Of a stretch of DNA of 64,000 nucleotides, positions 42,784-52,892 are shown in pieces (position 1 is the stretch's first letter; each line of letters begins with the position of its first letter). The notes beneath the pieces are model-generated. The model worked only from the letters and a program-made list of their open reading frames with translations, had not been told where the DNA came from and searched no databases. Source of the DNA: an uncultured Ruminococcus sp. Lineage in GTDB: Bacteria > Bacillota > Clostridia > Oscillospirales > Acutalibacteraceae. The stretch covers positions 1 to 64,000 of the forward strand of contig CATXZD010000003.1 of the NCBI GenBank assembly GCA_958403905.1, given 5' to 3'. The position numbers were made by a program, and so were the translations under genes.

Positions 42784-42990
42784 ATGCACAGAGTAAATGT
42801 AGATGAATTATTTGAGGGTAAGCAGAGCAAGTACGCACTTGTAGTAGGCGTTTCAAAAAGAGCAAGACAGATTACGCAGCAGTTTGAAGAAGAAAAGACT
42901 GTTACTGAAGAAAAACCCGTTCTTCTTGCAATTGACGAAATTAAAAAACACGAAATAAACCTCTTAGAGCCGGAAGAAGATGAACTCTGA
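42784..42990 (+). CDS. rpoZ: RNA polymerase omega subunit
   Basis: The 68-residue protein has the omega pattern: SKYALVVGVSKRARQI followed by KPVLLAIDEI. It stabilises the beta-prime subunit. GGAG upstream; it overlaps priA by 11 bases, in the usual gmk-rpoZ-priA order. Confidence 0.93.
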   Translation: MHRVNVDELFEGKQSKYALVVGVSKRARQITQQFEEEKTVTEEKPVLLAIDEIKKHEINLLEPEEDEL

Positions 42991-45421
42991 TTTAGTTGCA
43001 AGCATTGCAGTTGAAAACACGGTTTATTCTTTTGATAAGCCGTTTGACTATCTTATTCCTCAACAGCTTTTAAATCGCTGTAAAGTCGGTGCCCGTGTGC
43101 TTGTGCCGTTCGGCAGGGGTAATAAAAAACGTCAGGGAATAGTTTTGGAAGTCAGCTATTCACGTTCAGATGCCTTGAAATCTGTTATCAGCGTACTGGA
43201 CAATGAGCCGGTTTTGTCGGAAGAAATGATTAAGACAGCCGAGTTTATGAAGGAGCATTACTTTTGCACTCTTTACGATGCGGTAAAAACAATGCTTCCG
43301 GCAGGAATCAACTATAAAGTAACAACAGTTTACGGTGCAAATGATTTACCTGTTGGAAATGCACCCGTGATGGATTTTGAGGAACAGAGAATTTACGATT
43401 ATCTTTTTTCAAAACGCAGACCCGTAAAATCCGATGTAATCCTCAGCACTTTTGGTTATTCCGATACTTATATGCTTGATTTGCTTGTCGAAAAGGGTGC
43501 TCTTTATAAGTCGGACGAAGCTTTTCGCAGGGTTTGCGATGCAACTGCAAAAATGACGGCGGTAAACTCCAATGCCGACATTTCAAAGATCAGACTAACG
43601 GAAAAGCAGAAAAATGTCTATGATTTGATTGAAATGACCGGCGGTGTTTCGGTTAAAGAGGTTATGTACTTTACGGGCGTTTCTTCTTCGGTCATTGACT
43701 CACTGTGCAAAAAGGGATTGATTCATTTTTATGATGAAGAGGTTTTTCGTATTGAAAAGCGAAGTGCTGATTCCGAAATTGCTGAAATTACCCTTTCGGA
43801 CGAACAGCAAAAAGCCTGCGATTCGCTTTACTGTGAGTACAAGGACTTAAAGCCCCATATTAGCCTGCTCTACGGTGTGACCGGTTCGGGAAAAACAAGC
43901 GTGTTTATCAGGTTGATTGAAAGAGTAATAGACGACGGCAGGGGAATAATTGTAATGGTTCCCGAGATTTCACTTACACCGCAGTTTGTTTCACAGTTTT
44001 CACAGCGATTCGGCGATAAAATAGCCGTTTTTCACAGTGCATTGTCGCTCGGAGAAAGGCTTGACGAATACAAGAGGGTAAAAAAAGGACTTGCAAAGAT
44101 TGTTATCGGAACACGAAGTGCTGTGTTTGCACCTTTTGATAATCTTGGACTGATTATAATGGATGAGGAGCAGGAGTACAGCTATAAATCCGAAAGCACT
44201 CCGCGCTATCATGCCCGAGAAATTGCAAAATTCAGATGTGCGCAGAACAATGCGCTTCTGATTTTAAGCTCGGCAACTCCAAGTGTAGAAACCTATTACT
44301 ATGCTAAAAACGGCAGATATTCTCTTAATACGCTTTCACGCCGCTATGGCAAAGCCGTATTGCCCGAGGTAGTGACTGCCGATATGAATGTTGAGGTGCA
44401 AAACGGTAACACAACAGGTTTTTCCTATGTACTGCTTGAAAATCTCAACTATAATCTTGAACATGGAAGGCAGTCAATTCTTCTTTTAAACCGCAGAGGG
44501 CACAATACTTTTGCTACTTGCCGTGTTTGCGGGGAACCTGTGACATGCCCCAACTGTTCAATTTCGCTGACATACCACAGCGCAAACAACAGAATGATGT
44601 GCCACTACTGCGGCTATTCGATTCCCTGCACCGACGAGTGCCCTAACTGTCACAGTCAGTCGCTTCGTTTTGGCGGCACAGGCACACAAAAGGCTGAAAG
44701 TGATATTTCTCAGATTTTTCCTAATGCAAGGATTTTGCGTATGGATACCGACGCCGCCTCGTCAAAATCCTCTTATGAAAAGATGATAACTGCTTTTGCT
44801 AACGGTGAATATGATATTCTTGTTGGTACGCAAATGGTAGCAAAGGGGCTTAATTTTCCAAATGTAACGCTTGTCGGGGTGCTCAACACCGACCATATGC
44901 TTTATGCCGACGATTACCGCAGTTATGAGCGTTCGTTTTCGCTTCTCACTCAGGTTGTGGGAAGAAGCGGCAGAGGCGACAGCAAGGGAATGGCTGTAAT
45001 TCAGTCGTATACGCCCGATAATCTTATAATTTCGATGGCGGCAAAACAGGATTACGATACATTTTTTAATACTGAAATTAATGTCCGCAAGGCTATGCTT
45101 TATCCTCCGTTTGCAGATATTTGCCTGATAGGCTTTGTAGGTGAAAATCAAGCGCTCACCTTAAAGGCGGCAAACGCTTTTTTAAGCTCTTTTATCAGCT
45201 TTGCAAAAAGTGATTATCCAAATATTCCTTTGAGAATTTTGGGACCATCGCCTGCCCTTGTTGTAAAGGTAAGTAATAAATTCAGATACAAACTCATAAT
45301 TAAGTGTAAAAACAACCGTGAATTTCGAAAGTTGCTTTCAACACTGCTTATTGAGTTCGGTAAAAATAAAGAATTTGGCAGTGTGACTGCGTATGCTGAT
45401 ATGAACGCACTCGTCTGCTGA
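42980..45421 (+). CDS. priA: Primosomal protein N' (replication restart helicase)
   Basis: The 813-residue helicase restarts stalled replication forks. Walker A is GVTGSGKT (299-306). The zinc-binding Cys pairs start at CRVC (514-517) and run through CPNC, CHYC and CPNC, and the helicase motifs QMVAKGLNFPNV and QVVGRSGRG follow. The motif II reads DEEQ (395-398) instead of the usual DEEH; this is a mild departure. The length is normal. The order gmk-rpoZ-priA-def-fmt is conserved in Firmicutes. Confidence 0.96.
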   Translation: MNSDLVASIAVENTVYSFDKPFDYLIPQQLLNRCKVGARVLVPFGRGNKKRQGIVLEVSYSRSDALKSVISVLDNEPVLSEEMIKTAEFMKEHYFCTLYDAVKTMLPAGINYKVTTVYGANDLPVGNAPVMDFEEQRIYDYLFSKRRPVKSDVILSTFGYSDTYMLDLLVEKGALYKSDEAFRRVCDATAKMTAVNSNADISKIRLTEKQKNVYDLIEMTGGVSVKEVMYFTGVSSSVIDSLCKKGLIHFYDEEVFRIEKRSADSEIAEITLSDEQQKACDSLYCEYKDLKPHISLLYGVTGSGKTSVFIRLIERVIDDGRGIIVMVPEISLTPQFVSQFSQRFGDKIAVFHSALSLGERLDEYKRVKKGLAKIVIGTRSAVFAPFDNLGLIIMDEEQEYSYKSESTPRYHAREIAKFRCAQNNALLILSSATPSVETYYYAKNGRYSLNTLSRRYGKAVLPEVVTADMNVEVQNGNTTGFSYVLLENLNYNLEHGRQSILLLNRRGHNTFATCRVCGEPVTCPNCSISLTYHSANNRMMCHYCGYSIPCTDECPNCHSQSLRFGGTGTQKAESDISQIFPNARILRMDTDAASSKSSYEKMITAFANGEYDILVGTQMVAKGLNFPNVTLVGVLNTDHMLYADDYRSYERSFSLLTQVVGRSGRGDSKGMAVIQSYTPDNLIISMAAKQDYDTFFNTEINVRKAMLYPPFADICLIGFVGENQALTLKAANAFLSSFISFAKSDYPNIPLRILGPSPALVVKVSNKFRYKLIIKCKNNREFRKLLSTLLIEFGKNKEFGSVTAYADMNALVC

Positions 45422-45439
45422 CAAAGGAAAGGAAAGTAA

Positions 45440-45916
45440 ATGGCAATCCGACAAATTGTAAAAGAGGGCGACAGCGTCCTTACAAAAAAATGCAGAATAG
45501 TAGAAAAGTTTGACGCCAAGCTTGCCGAACTAATTGATGATATGATTGAAACCCTCCACCTTGCACAGGGTGCAGGGCTTGCGGCACCGCAGGTAGGAAT
45601 ACTGCGCAGAGTTGTTGTAATCGACATTGGCGAGGGTGTTATAGAACTTGTAAATCCGAAGATTATAGCCTACAGCGGCGAACAGGAAACGCTCGAGGGC
45701 TGCCTTTCATGTCCCGGAGAGTGGGGATACACACGCCGTCCTGATTATGTAAAGGTTAAAGCACAGGATAGAAACGGCAACGAATTTGTAATTGATGGCA
45801 GGGATTTGCTTGCAAAGGCTTTTTGTCATGAGCTTGACCACCTTGAAGGCATAATTTTCAAAGATAAAGCAATCAGAATGTTGACTCCTAAGGAAATTGA
45901 AAAGATGAATATTTAA
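45440..45916 (+). CDS. def: Peptide deformylase
   Basis: The 158-residue metalloenzyme removes the N-formyl group from new proteins. All three motifs are present: GLAAPQVG (46-53), EGCLS with ligand Cys88 (86-90), and HELDH (130-134) with ligands His130 and His134 and catalytic Glu131. It follows priA by 18 bases and precedes fmt by 100, so deformylase and formyltransferase are paired. Confidence 0.97.
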   Translation: MAIRQIVKEGDSVLTKKCRIVEKFDAKLAELIDDMIETLHLAQGAGLAAPQVGILRRVVVIDIGEGVIELVNPKIIAYSGEQETLEGCLSCPGEWGYTRRPDYVKVKAQDRNGNEFVIDGRDLLAKAFCHELDHLEGIIFKDKAIRMLTPKEIEKMNI

Positions 45917-46016
45917 TCCATTCTCTTAAATACGGCGAGCTTTTGCTGCGGTAAATGCCATCTGCTGAATAATCATCTTTGCAATAAAATGCGTTATAAA
46001 ATAAGAAGGAAACAAT

Positions 46017-46934
46017 ATGAAAATAATTTATATGGGAACTCCCGATTTTGCTGTTCCCGCACTAAAATCTCTTGCTTCTTCCGAGCATGAGGTATGCGCA
46101 GTATTTACCCAGCCAGATAAGCCAAGGGGCAGAAAGCAGATTTTAACTCCTCCCGATGTAAAGATATGCGCCCAATCTCTTGATATTCCGGTTTATCAGC
46201 CTGACTCAATAAAAAACAGCGATGCGCTTGAAGTTATCAACAGCTACAACCCAGATGTAATTGTCGTTGCGGCTTACGGAAAACTTCTTCCCAAAGCCGT
46301 GCTTGACGCACCTAAATTCGGTTGCGTCAACATTCACGGTTCGCTTTTGCCCAAATACCGAGGAGCTGCGCCGATTCAGCAGTCGGTGTTAAACGGCGAT
46401 AAGGTAACGGGAATTACAACAATGCTTATGGATATAGGTATGGATACAGGCGATATTTTGCTCAAAAAGGAAACAAAAATCGGCGAAAATGAAACATCGG
46501 GCGAGCTTTTTGACCGACTTGCCCTTCTTGGCGGCGAGCTTATTTTGAAAACACTTAGTGCACTTGAAAAAGGCGAAATTACACCTCAAAAGCAGGACGA
46601 AGGTCTTGCAACTCATACTTCAAAGATTGACAAGTCGCTTTGCCCGCTTGATTTTTCAAAATCAGCTTTTGAAGTTCACAACAAGGTAAGGGGACTTAAC
46701 CCTTGGCCTGTTGCAACAGCTAAAATTTGCGGAAAGAACGTAAAAATCTTTTCAACAAGGCTTTGCTCCAACTCAGGCAAAATCGGAGAGGTTCTTTCAA
46801 TAAATCCGTTTGTTGTCGGCTGTGGTGAAAATTCTGTTGAAATTCTTGAGCTTCAGCCCGAAGGAAAAAAGCGTATGACAGCCGATGCTTTTCTTGCAGG
46901 ACATAGAATTGAAATCGGCGAAATTATCGAATAG
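46017..46934 (+). CDS. fmt: Methionyl-tRNA formyltransferase
   Basis: The 305-residue enzyme formylates initiator Met-tRNA. The catalytic Asn105, His107 and Asp143 lie in VNIHGSLLPKYRGAAPIQ and GMDTGDIL. The N-terminus MKIIYMGTPDFAVPAL is typical. AGAAGGA is the ribosome site. Confidence 0.97.
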   Translation: MKIIYMGTPDFAVPALKSLASSEHEVCAVFTQPDKPRGRKQILTPPDVKICAQSLDIPVYQPDSIKNSDALEVINSYNPDVIVVAAYGKLLPKAVLDAPKFGCVNIHGSLLPKYRGAAPIQQSVLNGDKVTGITTMLMDIGMDTGDILLKKETKIGENETSGELFDRLALLGGELILKTLSALEKGEITPQKQDEGLATHTSKIDKSLCPLDFSKSAFEVHNKVRGLNPWPVATAKICGKNVKIFSTRLCSNSGKIGEVLSINPFVVGCGENSVEILELQPEGKKRMTADAFLAGHRIEIGEIIE

Positions 46935-46945
46935 GAGGACTTTTT

Positions 46946-47650
46946 ATGCCATTTTTTTACGGATTTGACTGGACATATCTTGTTTTTATCGTGCCCTGCA
47001 TAATAATTACTCTGATTTGTCAGATTAATGTAAAGTCAACATTTTCAAAATATTCAAAAATCAGAAATTCACGCAATCTTACAGGTGCACAGGCGGCTGA
47101 GTATGTGCTTCGCAAGAACGGAGTTACGGGCGTGAGAATTGAACAAGTGGCTGGCAGTATGACCGACCACTTTGACCCGAGAACAAATGTAATAAGACTC
47201 TCCGAAACAGTTTACAACAACACTTCCGTAGCCGCAGTAGGTGTAGCATGTCACGAAGCAGGCCATGCAGTTCAGCACGCGGAGGGTTATATGCCGAATA
47301 AAATCAGAAGCGCCGTACTGCCTATGGCAAAGATAGGCTCACAGTTAAGCTGGATTTTAATTTTATTCGGACTCATTTTTACCGCAAAAATAGGATTTGT
47401 TATGCTTTACATCGGAATTATTCTGTTTTCACTGTCGGTGCTGTTTACAATTGCAACTCTGCCTGTTGAATTTAATGCGTCAAAAAGGGCGCTTGAGTGC
47501 ATCAAGGAGTCTGATTTGCTTTACGGCGAAGAATACACAGGTGCAAAGCGCACTCTTCAGGCTGCTGCAATGACATATGTTGCCGCTGCTCTTACCGCAA
47601 TTATGCAGCTTTTAAGACTTATTATAATTGCAAATAACAGAAGAAATTAA
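46946..47650 (+). CDS. Zinc-dependent membrane metallopeptidase (YugP-like)
   Basis: The 234-residue protein has about four transmembrane helices and the zinc motif HEAGHAVQHAEGY (HExxH near residue 110). It belongs to the neutral zinc metallopeptidase family DUF2227/YugP type. GGAGG lies 6 bases before the start, and it follows fmt by 11 bases. Substrates are unknown. Confidence 0.92.
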   Translation: MPFFYGFDWTYLVFIVPCIIITLICQINVKSTFSKYSKIRNSRNLTGAQAAEYVLRKNGVTGVRIEQVAGSMTDHFDPRTNVIRLSETVYNNTSVAAVGVACHEAGHAVQHAEGYMPNKIRSAVLPMAKIGSQLSWILILFGLIFTAKIGFVMLYIGIILFSLSVLFTIATLPVEFNASKRALECIKESDLLYGEEYTGAKRTLQAAAMTYVAAALTAIMQLLRLIIIANNRRN

Positions 47651-47675
47651 TATATGGATTTAACGGAGAAATAAA

Positions 47676-49010
47676 ATGTCAAACCCGAGAAATACAGCGC
47701 TTAACGTGTTGATGAAAATTGAACAGGATAATGCCTATTCAAATATTGCACTTAACAATGCAATACGTGAAAACAGGCTGTCAGGGCTTGACAGCTCCTT
47801 TGTTTCGGCACTCGTTTACGGAGTGCTTGAGCGAAAAATTACACTTGATTATATTATCAGGCAGTATTCTAAAATTCCTTTAAGGAAAATTGAACCCAAA
47901 ACAAAAATGATATTAAGACTGGGAATTTTACAACTTTTGTTTATGGATAAAATTCCCGAAAGTGCGGCTGTAAACGAGAGCGTAAATCTTGCAAAAAAGT
48001 GTAAACTTCAAAAATCTTCGGGATTTATCAACGGAATACTCCGCAGTATCACACGTGCAGAGGAAAAATATAAGCTTCCCGACAAGTCTGACAAGATTTT
48101 GTATTATTCTGTCAAATATTCTGCACCGCAGGAGCTTGTAAAACTGTGGATTAATTCTTATGGAGAACTAAACACAGAAAAGCTTTTAATCTCACTCGGC
48201 GGCAGACCGAAAATTTGCGCAAGAATAAATACGCTAAAAACTGATAAAAATTCACTTATTGCAGAGCTTGCTAAGGATAATGTAACAGCCGAGAAAATTC
48301 CATTTCTTGAAAATGCAGTTTCTCTAACCGAAACAGGCTCAATTGAGTGTTTATCTGCATATAAATCGGGAAAACTTCATATACAGGATGCATCTTCTCA
48401 GCTCTGCGTTGATTTTCTCTCACCGAAGCCCAGAGAGGTAATGCTCGATGTTTGTTCGGCGCCCGGCGGAAAATCATTTACAGCGGCGCAGTATATGGGA
48501 GACAGGGGCAAAATTTTTGCCTGCGATTTGTACGACCATAAGCTAAAATTAATAAGTGACGGTTCAAAGCGACTTGGCATACATTCAATAATTACCATGA
48601 AGCGTGACGGAGCCTCTTCGCAAACCTCTTTGCCGCTTGCCGACAAAATTCTCTGCGATGTTCCGTGCAGCGGACTGGGAATTCTTTCACGAAAACCTGA
48701 AATTCGCTATAAAGATAACCTTATCACCGACGATTTGCCACAGCTACAGTACAAGATTCTCTGTCAAAGCGCTCAGTATCTTGCAAACGGCGGTCGTCTT
48801 GTATACTCTACCTGCACATTAAACCCGGAGGAAAACAATAAAAATGCACAGCGCTTTCTTGAGGAACACCCGGATTTTTTCGGGGTTAAGCTTTCGCTTC
48901 CGTCTCAGATTAACCGTGCATTTGAAGAAAAAGACTACGAAATTACGCTTATGCCTCACACGGCAGGTACCGACGGATTTTACATTGCAGTATTCGGAAA
49001 GAAGGTCTGA
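47676..49010 (+). CDS. rsmB: 16S rRNA m5C967 methyltransferase
   Basis: The 444-residue enzyme has an N-terminal NusB-like RNA-binding domain (about 1-140, NPRNTALNVLMKIE) and a C-terminal methyltransferase with DVCSAPGGKSF, the motif IV PCSGLGILSRKPEIRY, and the catalytic STCTLNPEEN. It stops two bases before rlmN, so they are translationally close. Confidence 0.96.
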   Translation: MSNPRNTALNVLMKIEQDNAYSNIALNNAIRENRLSGLDSSFVSALVYGVLERKITLDYIIRQYSKIPLRKIEPKTKMILRLGILQLLFMDKIPESAAVNESVNLAKKCKLQKSSGFINGILRSITRAEEKYKLPDKSDKILYYSVKYSAPQELVKLWINSYGELNTEKLLISLGGRPKICARINTLKTDKNSLIAELAKDNVTAEKIPFLENAVSLTETGSIECLSAYKSGKLHIQDASSQLCVDFLSPKPREVMLDVCSAPGGKSFTAAQYMGDRGKIFACDLYDHKLKLISDGSKRLGIHSIITMKRDGASSQTSLPLADKILCDVPCSGLGILSRKPEIRYKDNLITDDLPQLQYKILCQSAQYLANGGRLVYSTCTLNPEENNKNAQRFLEEHPDFFGVKLSLPSQINRAFEEKDYEITLMPHTAGTDGFYIAVFGKKV

Positions 49011-49012
49011 AA

Positions 49013-50050
49013 TTGCTCGTTGACATAAAATCTTTAAATGACGAAGAGCTTGAAAATTTCGTAACAGACGGAGGATTTCCGAAGTTTCGTGCAAAACAGA
49101 TTCGCTTGTGGCTTTCAAAAAATGTTGTAAGTTTTGATGAAATGCGCAATATTTCAACAGACTTAAGAGATTTTTTAAAAACAAGTAGTTACATTTCTGT
49201 TGCAAATATTGAAAAAAAACTTGTTTCAAGGTATGATAAAACAGTAAAGTACCTTTTTTCCTTTAACGATGGTGAGTGCGTTGAAGCTGTGGTTATGAGC
49301 TATAAGCACGGCTGGTCAATGTGTATATCAACTCAAGTCGGCTGTAAAATGGGCTGTACCTTTTGTGCAACAGGAAAAAGCGGCTTTTCACGCAGTCTTA
49401 CCCCTTCAGAAATGCTTGCACAGATTGAGGCGGCTCAAAGGGACTTGAATATAAGAATTTCAAATGTTGTGCTTATGGGAATGGGCGAGCCGCTTGATAA
49501 TTTTGACAATGTTATCAAGTTTATAAATCTTGCTTCATCTGACAACGGTCTTAACATTGGTATGCGCCACATTACGCTTTCAACATGCGGAATTGTTCCG
49601 AAAATCTACGAGCTTGCAAAGCTCCATCTTGGGATTACTCTTTCGGTTTCACTTCACGCACCGAATGATGAAATCAGAAAGAAAACAATGCCGATTGCTA
49701 AAAAATATTCCATAGAAGAATTATTACAGTCGTGCAGAGATTATTTCAACACAACAGGCAGACGGGTTACCTTTGAATATTCAATGATTAGCGGAGTGAA
49801 TGACAGCGACGCAAATGCAAGAGAGCTTGCAGACCGATTGTCGGGTATGAACTGCCATGTAAATTTAATTCCCGTAAACACCGTTGAGGGAACGGGATAC
49901 ATAAAGAGCAATATAAAAAGACAGCAGTCTTTTATTGATATACTTGCCGAAAAAAATATTACGGCAACCGTAAGGCGAACTCTCGGAAGCGATATAAACG
50001 CTTCCTGCGGTCAGCTTAAACGAAATCATATTTTAAAAGGAGGTAAATAA
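49013..50050 (+). CDS. rlmN: Dual-specificity rRNA/tRNA m2A methyltransferase
   Basis: The 345-residue radical SAM enzyme methylates A2503 of 23S rRNA and A37 of some tRNAs. The cluster motif is CKMGCTFC (Cys111, Cys115, Cys118) and the C-terminal conserved Cys sits in DINASCGQLK. It begins at a TTG two bases after rsmB, with AAGAAGG before it. Confidence 0.96.
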   Translation: MLVDIKSLNDEELENFVTDGGFPKFRAKQIRLWLSKNVVSFDEMRNISTDLRDFLKTSSYISVANIEKKLVSRYDKTVKYLFSFNDGECVEAVVMSYKHGWSMCISTQVGCKMGCTFCATGKSGFSRSLTPSEMLAQIEAAQRDLNIRISNVVLMGMGEPLDNFDNVIKFINLASSDNGLNIGMRHITLSTCGIVPKIYELAKLHLGITLSVSLHAPNDEIRKKTMPIAKKYSIEELLQSCRDYFNTTGRRVTFEYSMISGVNDSDANARELADRLSGMNCHVNLIPVNTVEGTGYIKSNIKRQQSFIDILAEKNITATVRRTLGSDINASCGQLKRNHILKGGK

Positions 50051-50051
50051 C

Positions 50052-50777
50052 TTGGAAGTATTCAGCAAAAGCGACATCGGACTTGTCAGAACCCAGAATC
50101 AGGATGATTTTCGCTTCGGAGTTATTTCTCCCAGCTGTGTTTGGGCAGTAGTGTGCGACGGAATGGGAGGTGCCAACGGCGGAAATATTGCAAGCGCAAC
50201 AGCCGTTGAATATATAAGCACCAAAATTACCGATTTATATAAGGATGATATGACAAAGGAACAAATCGGCGAGCTTATGGCTGAAATTGTTGTAAACGCC
50301 AATATGAAAATATTCGAGCTTTCAACAAAAGATCCCGAACTTACAGGAATGGGTACTACCTGTGAATTTGTATTTGTCAAGGACACAACCGTTCACGTTG
50401 TTCACGTTGGCGACAGCCGTACATATGCAATCAGAGGCGGTAAGATAAAACAGCTTACCGAGGACCACTCAGTTGTTCAGGAAATGGTGCGCCGCGGAGA
50501 GCTTACCTATGAGCAGGCTCAGAATCATCCTAACAAAAACTTCATTACAAGAGCGTTAGGAATAAAGCCGTCCGTAAGACTTGATTATATAGAAGCAAAC
50601 TTTATTTACGGCGACGTTCTTCTCATTTGTACCGACGGACTTTCAAACTGTGTTTCAACAGGCGATATGGTTAAAATTTGCCACGAAAACCGCGGAGAGG
50701 GACTTATCACAAAGCTTGTTGAATGTGCAAAAGATGGCGGCGGAAGCGATAACATTACCGCAACAGTGATTTACTAA
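50052..50777 (+). CDS. prpC: PP2C-type Ser/Thr phosphatase (PrpC/Stp)
   Basis: The 241-residue phosphatase has the metal-binding motifs DGMGGANGG (Asp36), GDSRTYAI, TDGLSN and the terminal SDNITATV. It reverses phosphorylation by the PASTA kinase encoded next. The TTG start has AAGGAGG 8 bases upstream. Confidence 0.95.
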   Translation: MEVFSKSDIGLVRTQNQDDFRFGVISPSCVWAVVCDGMGGANGGNIASATAVEYISTKITDLYKDDMTKEQIGELMAEIVVNANMKIFELSTKDPELTGMGTTCEFVFVKDTTVHVVHVGDSRTYAIRGGKIKQLTEDHSVVQEMVRRGELTYEQAQNHPNKNFITRALGIKPSVRLDYIEANFIYGDVLLICTDGLSNCVSTGDMVKICHENRGEGLITKLVECAKDGGGSDNITATVIY

Positions 50778-50795
50778 TTGATTGGAGTGAACCTT

Positions 50796-52892
50796 TTGGA
50801 TAAATATATTGGCAAAAGACTTGACGGCCGTTATGAAATCCATGAGCTTATCGGCGTGGGCGGAATGGCTAATGTTTACCGTTGTACCGACACAATCGAC
50901 GACCGTGAGGTTGCAATTAAGATTCTTAAAGATGAATACCTCAACAACGAGGAGTTTATTCGCAGATTTAAAAACGAATCAAAAGCTATTGCAATGCTTT
51001 CTCATCCGAATATCGTCAAGGTTTACGATGTAAGCTTCGGAGATATGATTCAGTACATTGTAATGGAATATATCGACGGAATTACGCTTAAAGAGTATAT
51101 TGACAGACAGGGCATAATTGAGTGGAAGGACGCACTTCACCTTGCAACGCAGATTTTAAAGGCTTTGCAGCACGCTCATGAGTGCGGCATCGTTCACCGT
51201 GATATCAAGCCGCAGAATATTATGCTGTTGCAGGACGGAACAATCAAAGTAACCGATTTTGGTATTGCACGCTTTTCCGACAAGGCAACACGCACAATGA
51301 CCGAGCAGGCTATCGGGTCAGTTCATTACATTGCACCTGAGCAGGCAAGGGGAGATGTTACTGACGGAAAAACAGATATTTATTCCGTCGGTGTAATGCT
51401 CTACGAAATGCTTACGGGAAAACTGCCTTTTGACGGTGACAGTGCTGTTACCGTTGCGCTTATGCAGCTTCAGTCAACACCCAAGCACCCTCGTGAGGTG
51501 AACCCGGGTATACCCATAGGCCTTGAACAAATTACAATGAAAGCTATGCAAAAACAGCCGTCGGCTCGCTATACCTCTGCCGCTGAAATGTTGAGCGACA
51601 TAGAGAGGTTCAGGCTTAACCCGTCAATTGTTTTTGATTACGGAAAATCATTCGTTGACAATCAGCCGACAAAATTTGTTAATTCGCTGAAAGACGCAGC
51701 GGATGACAAAACAAAGGTGATTAAAAGATCTGTTTCTGACGAAAGATTAAATCAGGAAGATGAGCCGGAGGACGAGGATTTTATCAAGGAACATAAGCCT
51801 TCCTACTATGCAGTCAAGGGTATTCTGATTGCTGCTGTGGCAGTTTTTGTAATTATATTTGCTCTTGCAGTATTCAGAGGTTGCAGTTCTGTTCAGGCAA
51901 AAGATGTAGACGTTCCTGATTATGTCGGCAAGACTCTTGTAGAGGTTAAAGAGGATAATCCGAATAATTTCCAGTTTGAAATAAAGAGCAAGTATGACGA
52001 ATCAAAGGAAATCGGCGCAATTCTTGATCAGGAGCCTGCCGGCGGTTCAATGAAGGTTAAGTCCGGCTCGACAATAACCCTGACAGTAAACGGCACAAAT
52101 ACCGAAGTATCGGTTCCTTTTGTTACTAATTTCAGCGAAAGCGAAGCAGTGCAGTCGCTGAAAGACAAGAGCTTTATGACAGAGGTAGTTTATGTAGAAA
52201 ACACAAAAACACCAAAGGGGTATACAATTGACACCTTCCCGAAAGCCGGAGTTAAGGCAACTATCGGTTCAACGGTTTATGTTTACGTAGCTAACGGAGA
52301 AAAAGCTGAACAGGTTGAGCTTCCCTCCATAACCGGTTTGACGTTAAGTGAAGCAAAATCAAAGCTGGAAGAACTCGGTTTGACGGTAGAAACGCAGTAT
52401 GATGATGAAAGCAAAGAAGCAAAAGATACTGTTTTAGGTATGTCACCGCTACAATACGGCAAGGTCGAAAAAGGAACTGTTGTTACGTTAACTGTAAGCT
52501 CGGGCAAGGGCGACAAAAATACAGTAAATGTTTATGTTGACCTTCCGACAAATACTGATGCTTCCGTTGAAATGACGGTAATTGTTGACGGCGTGGTTGA
52601 TCCGCAGTATTCAAAAACTCTTGTTCCGAAGTACAACAAAACCTGCACTCTCGAAATTACAGGTTCAGGCACTTCAACCGTGGTTGTTCAGCTTGACGGT
52701 CAGGCTTACCGTGAGTATAGTATTGATTTCTCAACTTCGTCTGTAACTACAACAGGCACTTACGATTTTGTTGTTGAAACAACTGCACCGTATGAGCCTG
52801 CAACAGAGCCTGAAACTTATCCTGAAAATCCACAATATCCGACAGACTCTGATCAGCCTACAGGATCTGTTGACAATGGTATGAATTTCTGA
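50796..52892 (+). CDS. prkC: PASTA-domain Ser/Thr protein kinase
   Basis: The 698-residue membrane kinase senses cell-wall fragments. Catalytic lysine Lys42 (VAIK), HRD (134-136) and DFG (154-156) are intact. A transmembrane helix at about 342-361 is followed by three PASTA repeats (about 370-580), an Ig-like beta domain, and a Pro/Thr/Glu-rich tail. The TTG at 50796 is preferred because GGAGTG lies six bases before it. It forms the classical pair with prpC, upstream of rsgA. Confidence 0.95.
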   Translation: MDKYIGKRLDGRYEIHELIGVGGMANVYRCTDTIDDREVAIKILKDEYLNNEEFIRRFKNESKAIAMLSHPNIVKVYDVSFGDMIQYIVMEYIDGITLKEYIDRQGIIEWKDALHLATQILKALQHAHECGIVHRDIKPQNIMLLQDGTIKVTDFGIARFSDKATRTMTEQAIGSVHYIAPEQARGDVTDGKTDIYSVGVMLYEMLTGKLPFDGDSAVTVALMQLQSTPKHPREVNPGIPIGLEQITMKAMQKQPSARYTSAAEMLSDIERFRLNPSIVFDYGKSFVDNQPTKFVNSLKDAADDKTKVIKRSVSDERLNQEDEPEDEDFIKEHKPSYYAVKGILIAAVAVFVIIFALAVFRGCSSVQAKDVDVPDYVGKTLVEVKEDNPNNFQFEIKSKYDESKEIGAILDQEPAGGSMKVKSGSTITLTVNGTNTEVSVPFVTNFSESEAVQSLKDKSFMTEVVYVENTKTPKGYTIDTFPKAGVKATIGSTVYVYVANGEKAEQVELPSITGLTLSEAKSKLEELGLTVETQYDDESKEAKDTVLGMSPLQYGKVEKGTVVTLTVSSGKGDKNTVNVYVDLPTNTDASVEMTVIVDGVVDPQYSKTLVPKYNKTCTLEITGSGTSTVVVQLDGQAYREYSIDFSTSSVTTTGTYDFVVETTAPYEPATEPETYPENPQYPTDSDQPTGSVDNGMNF

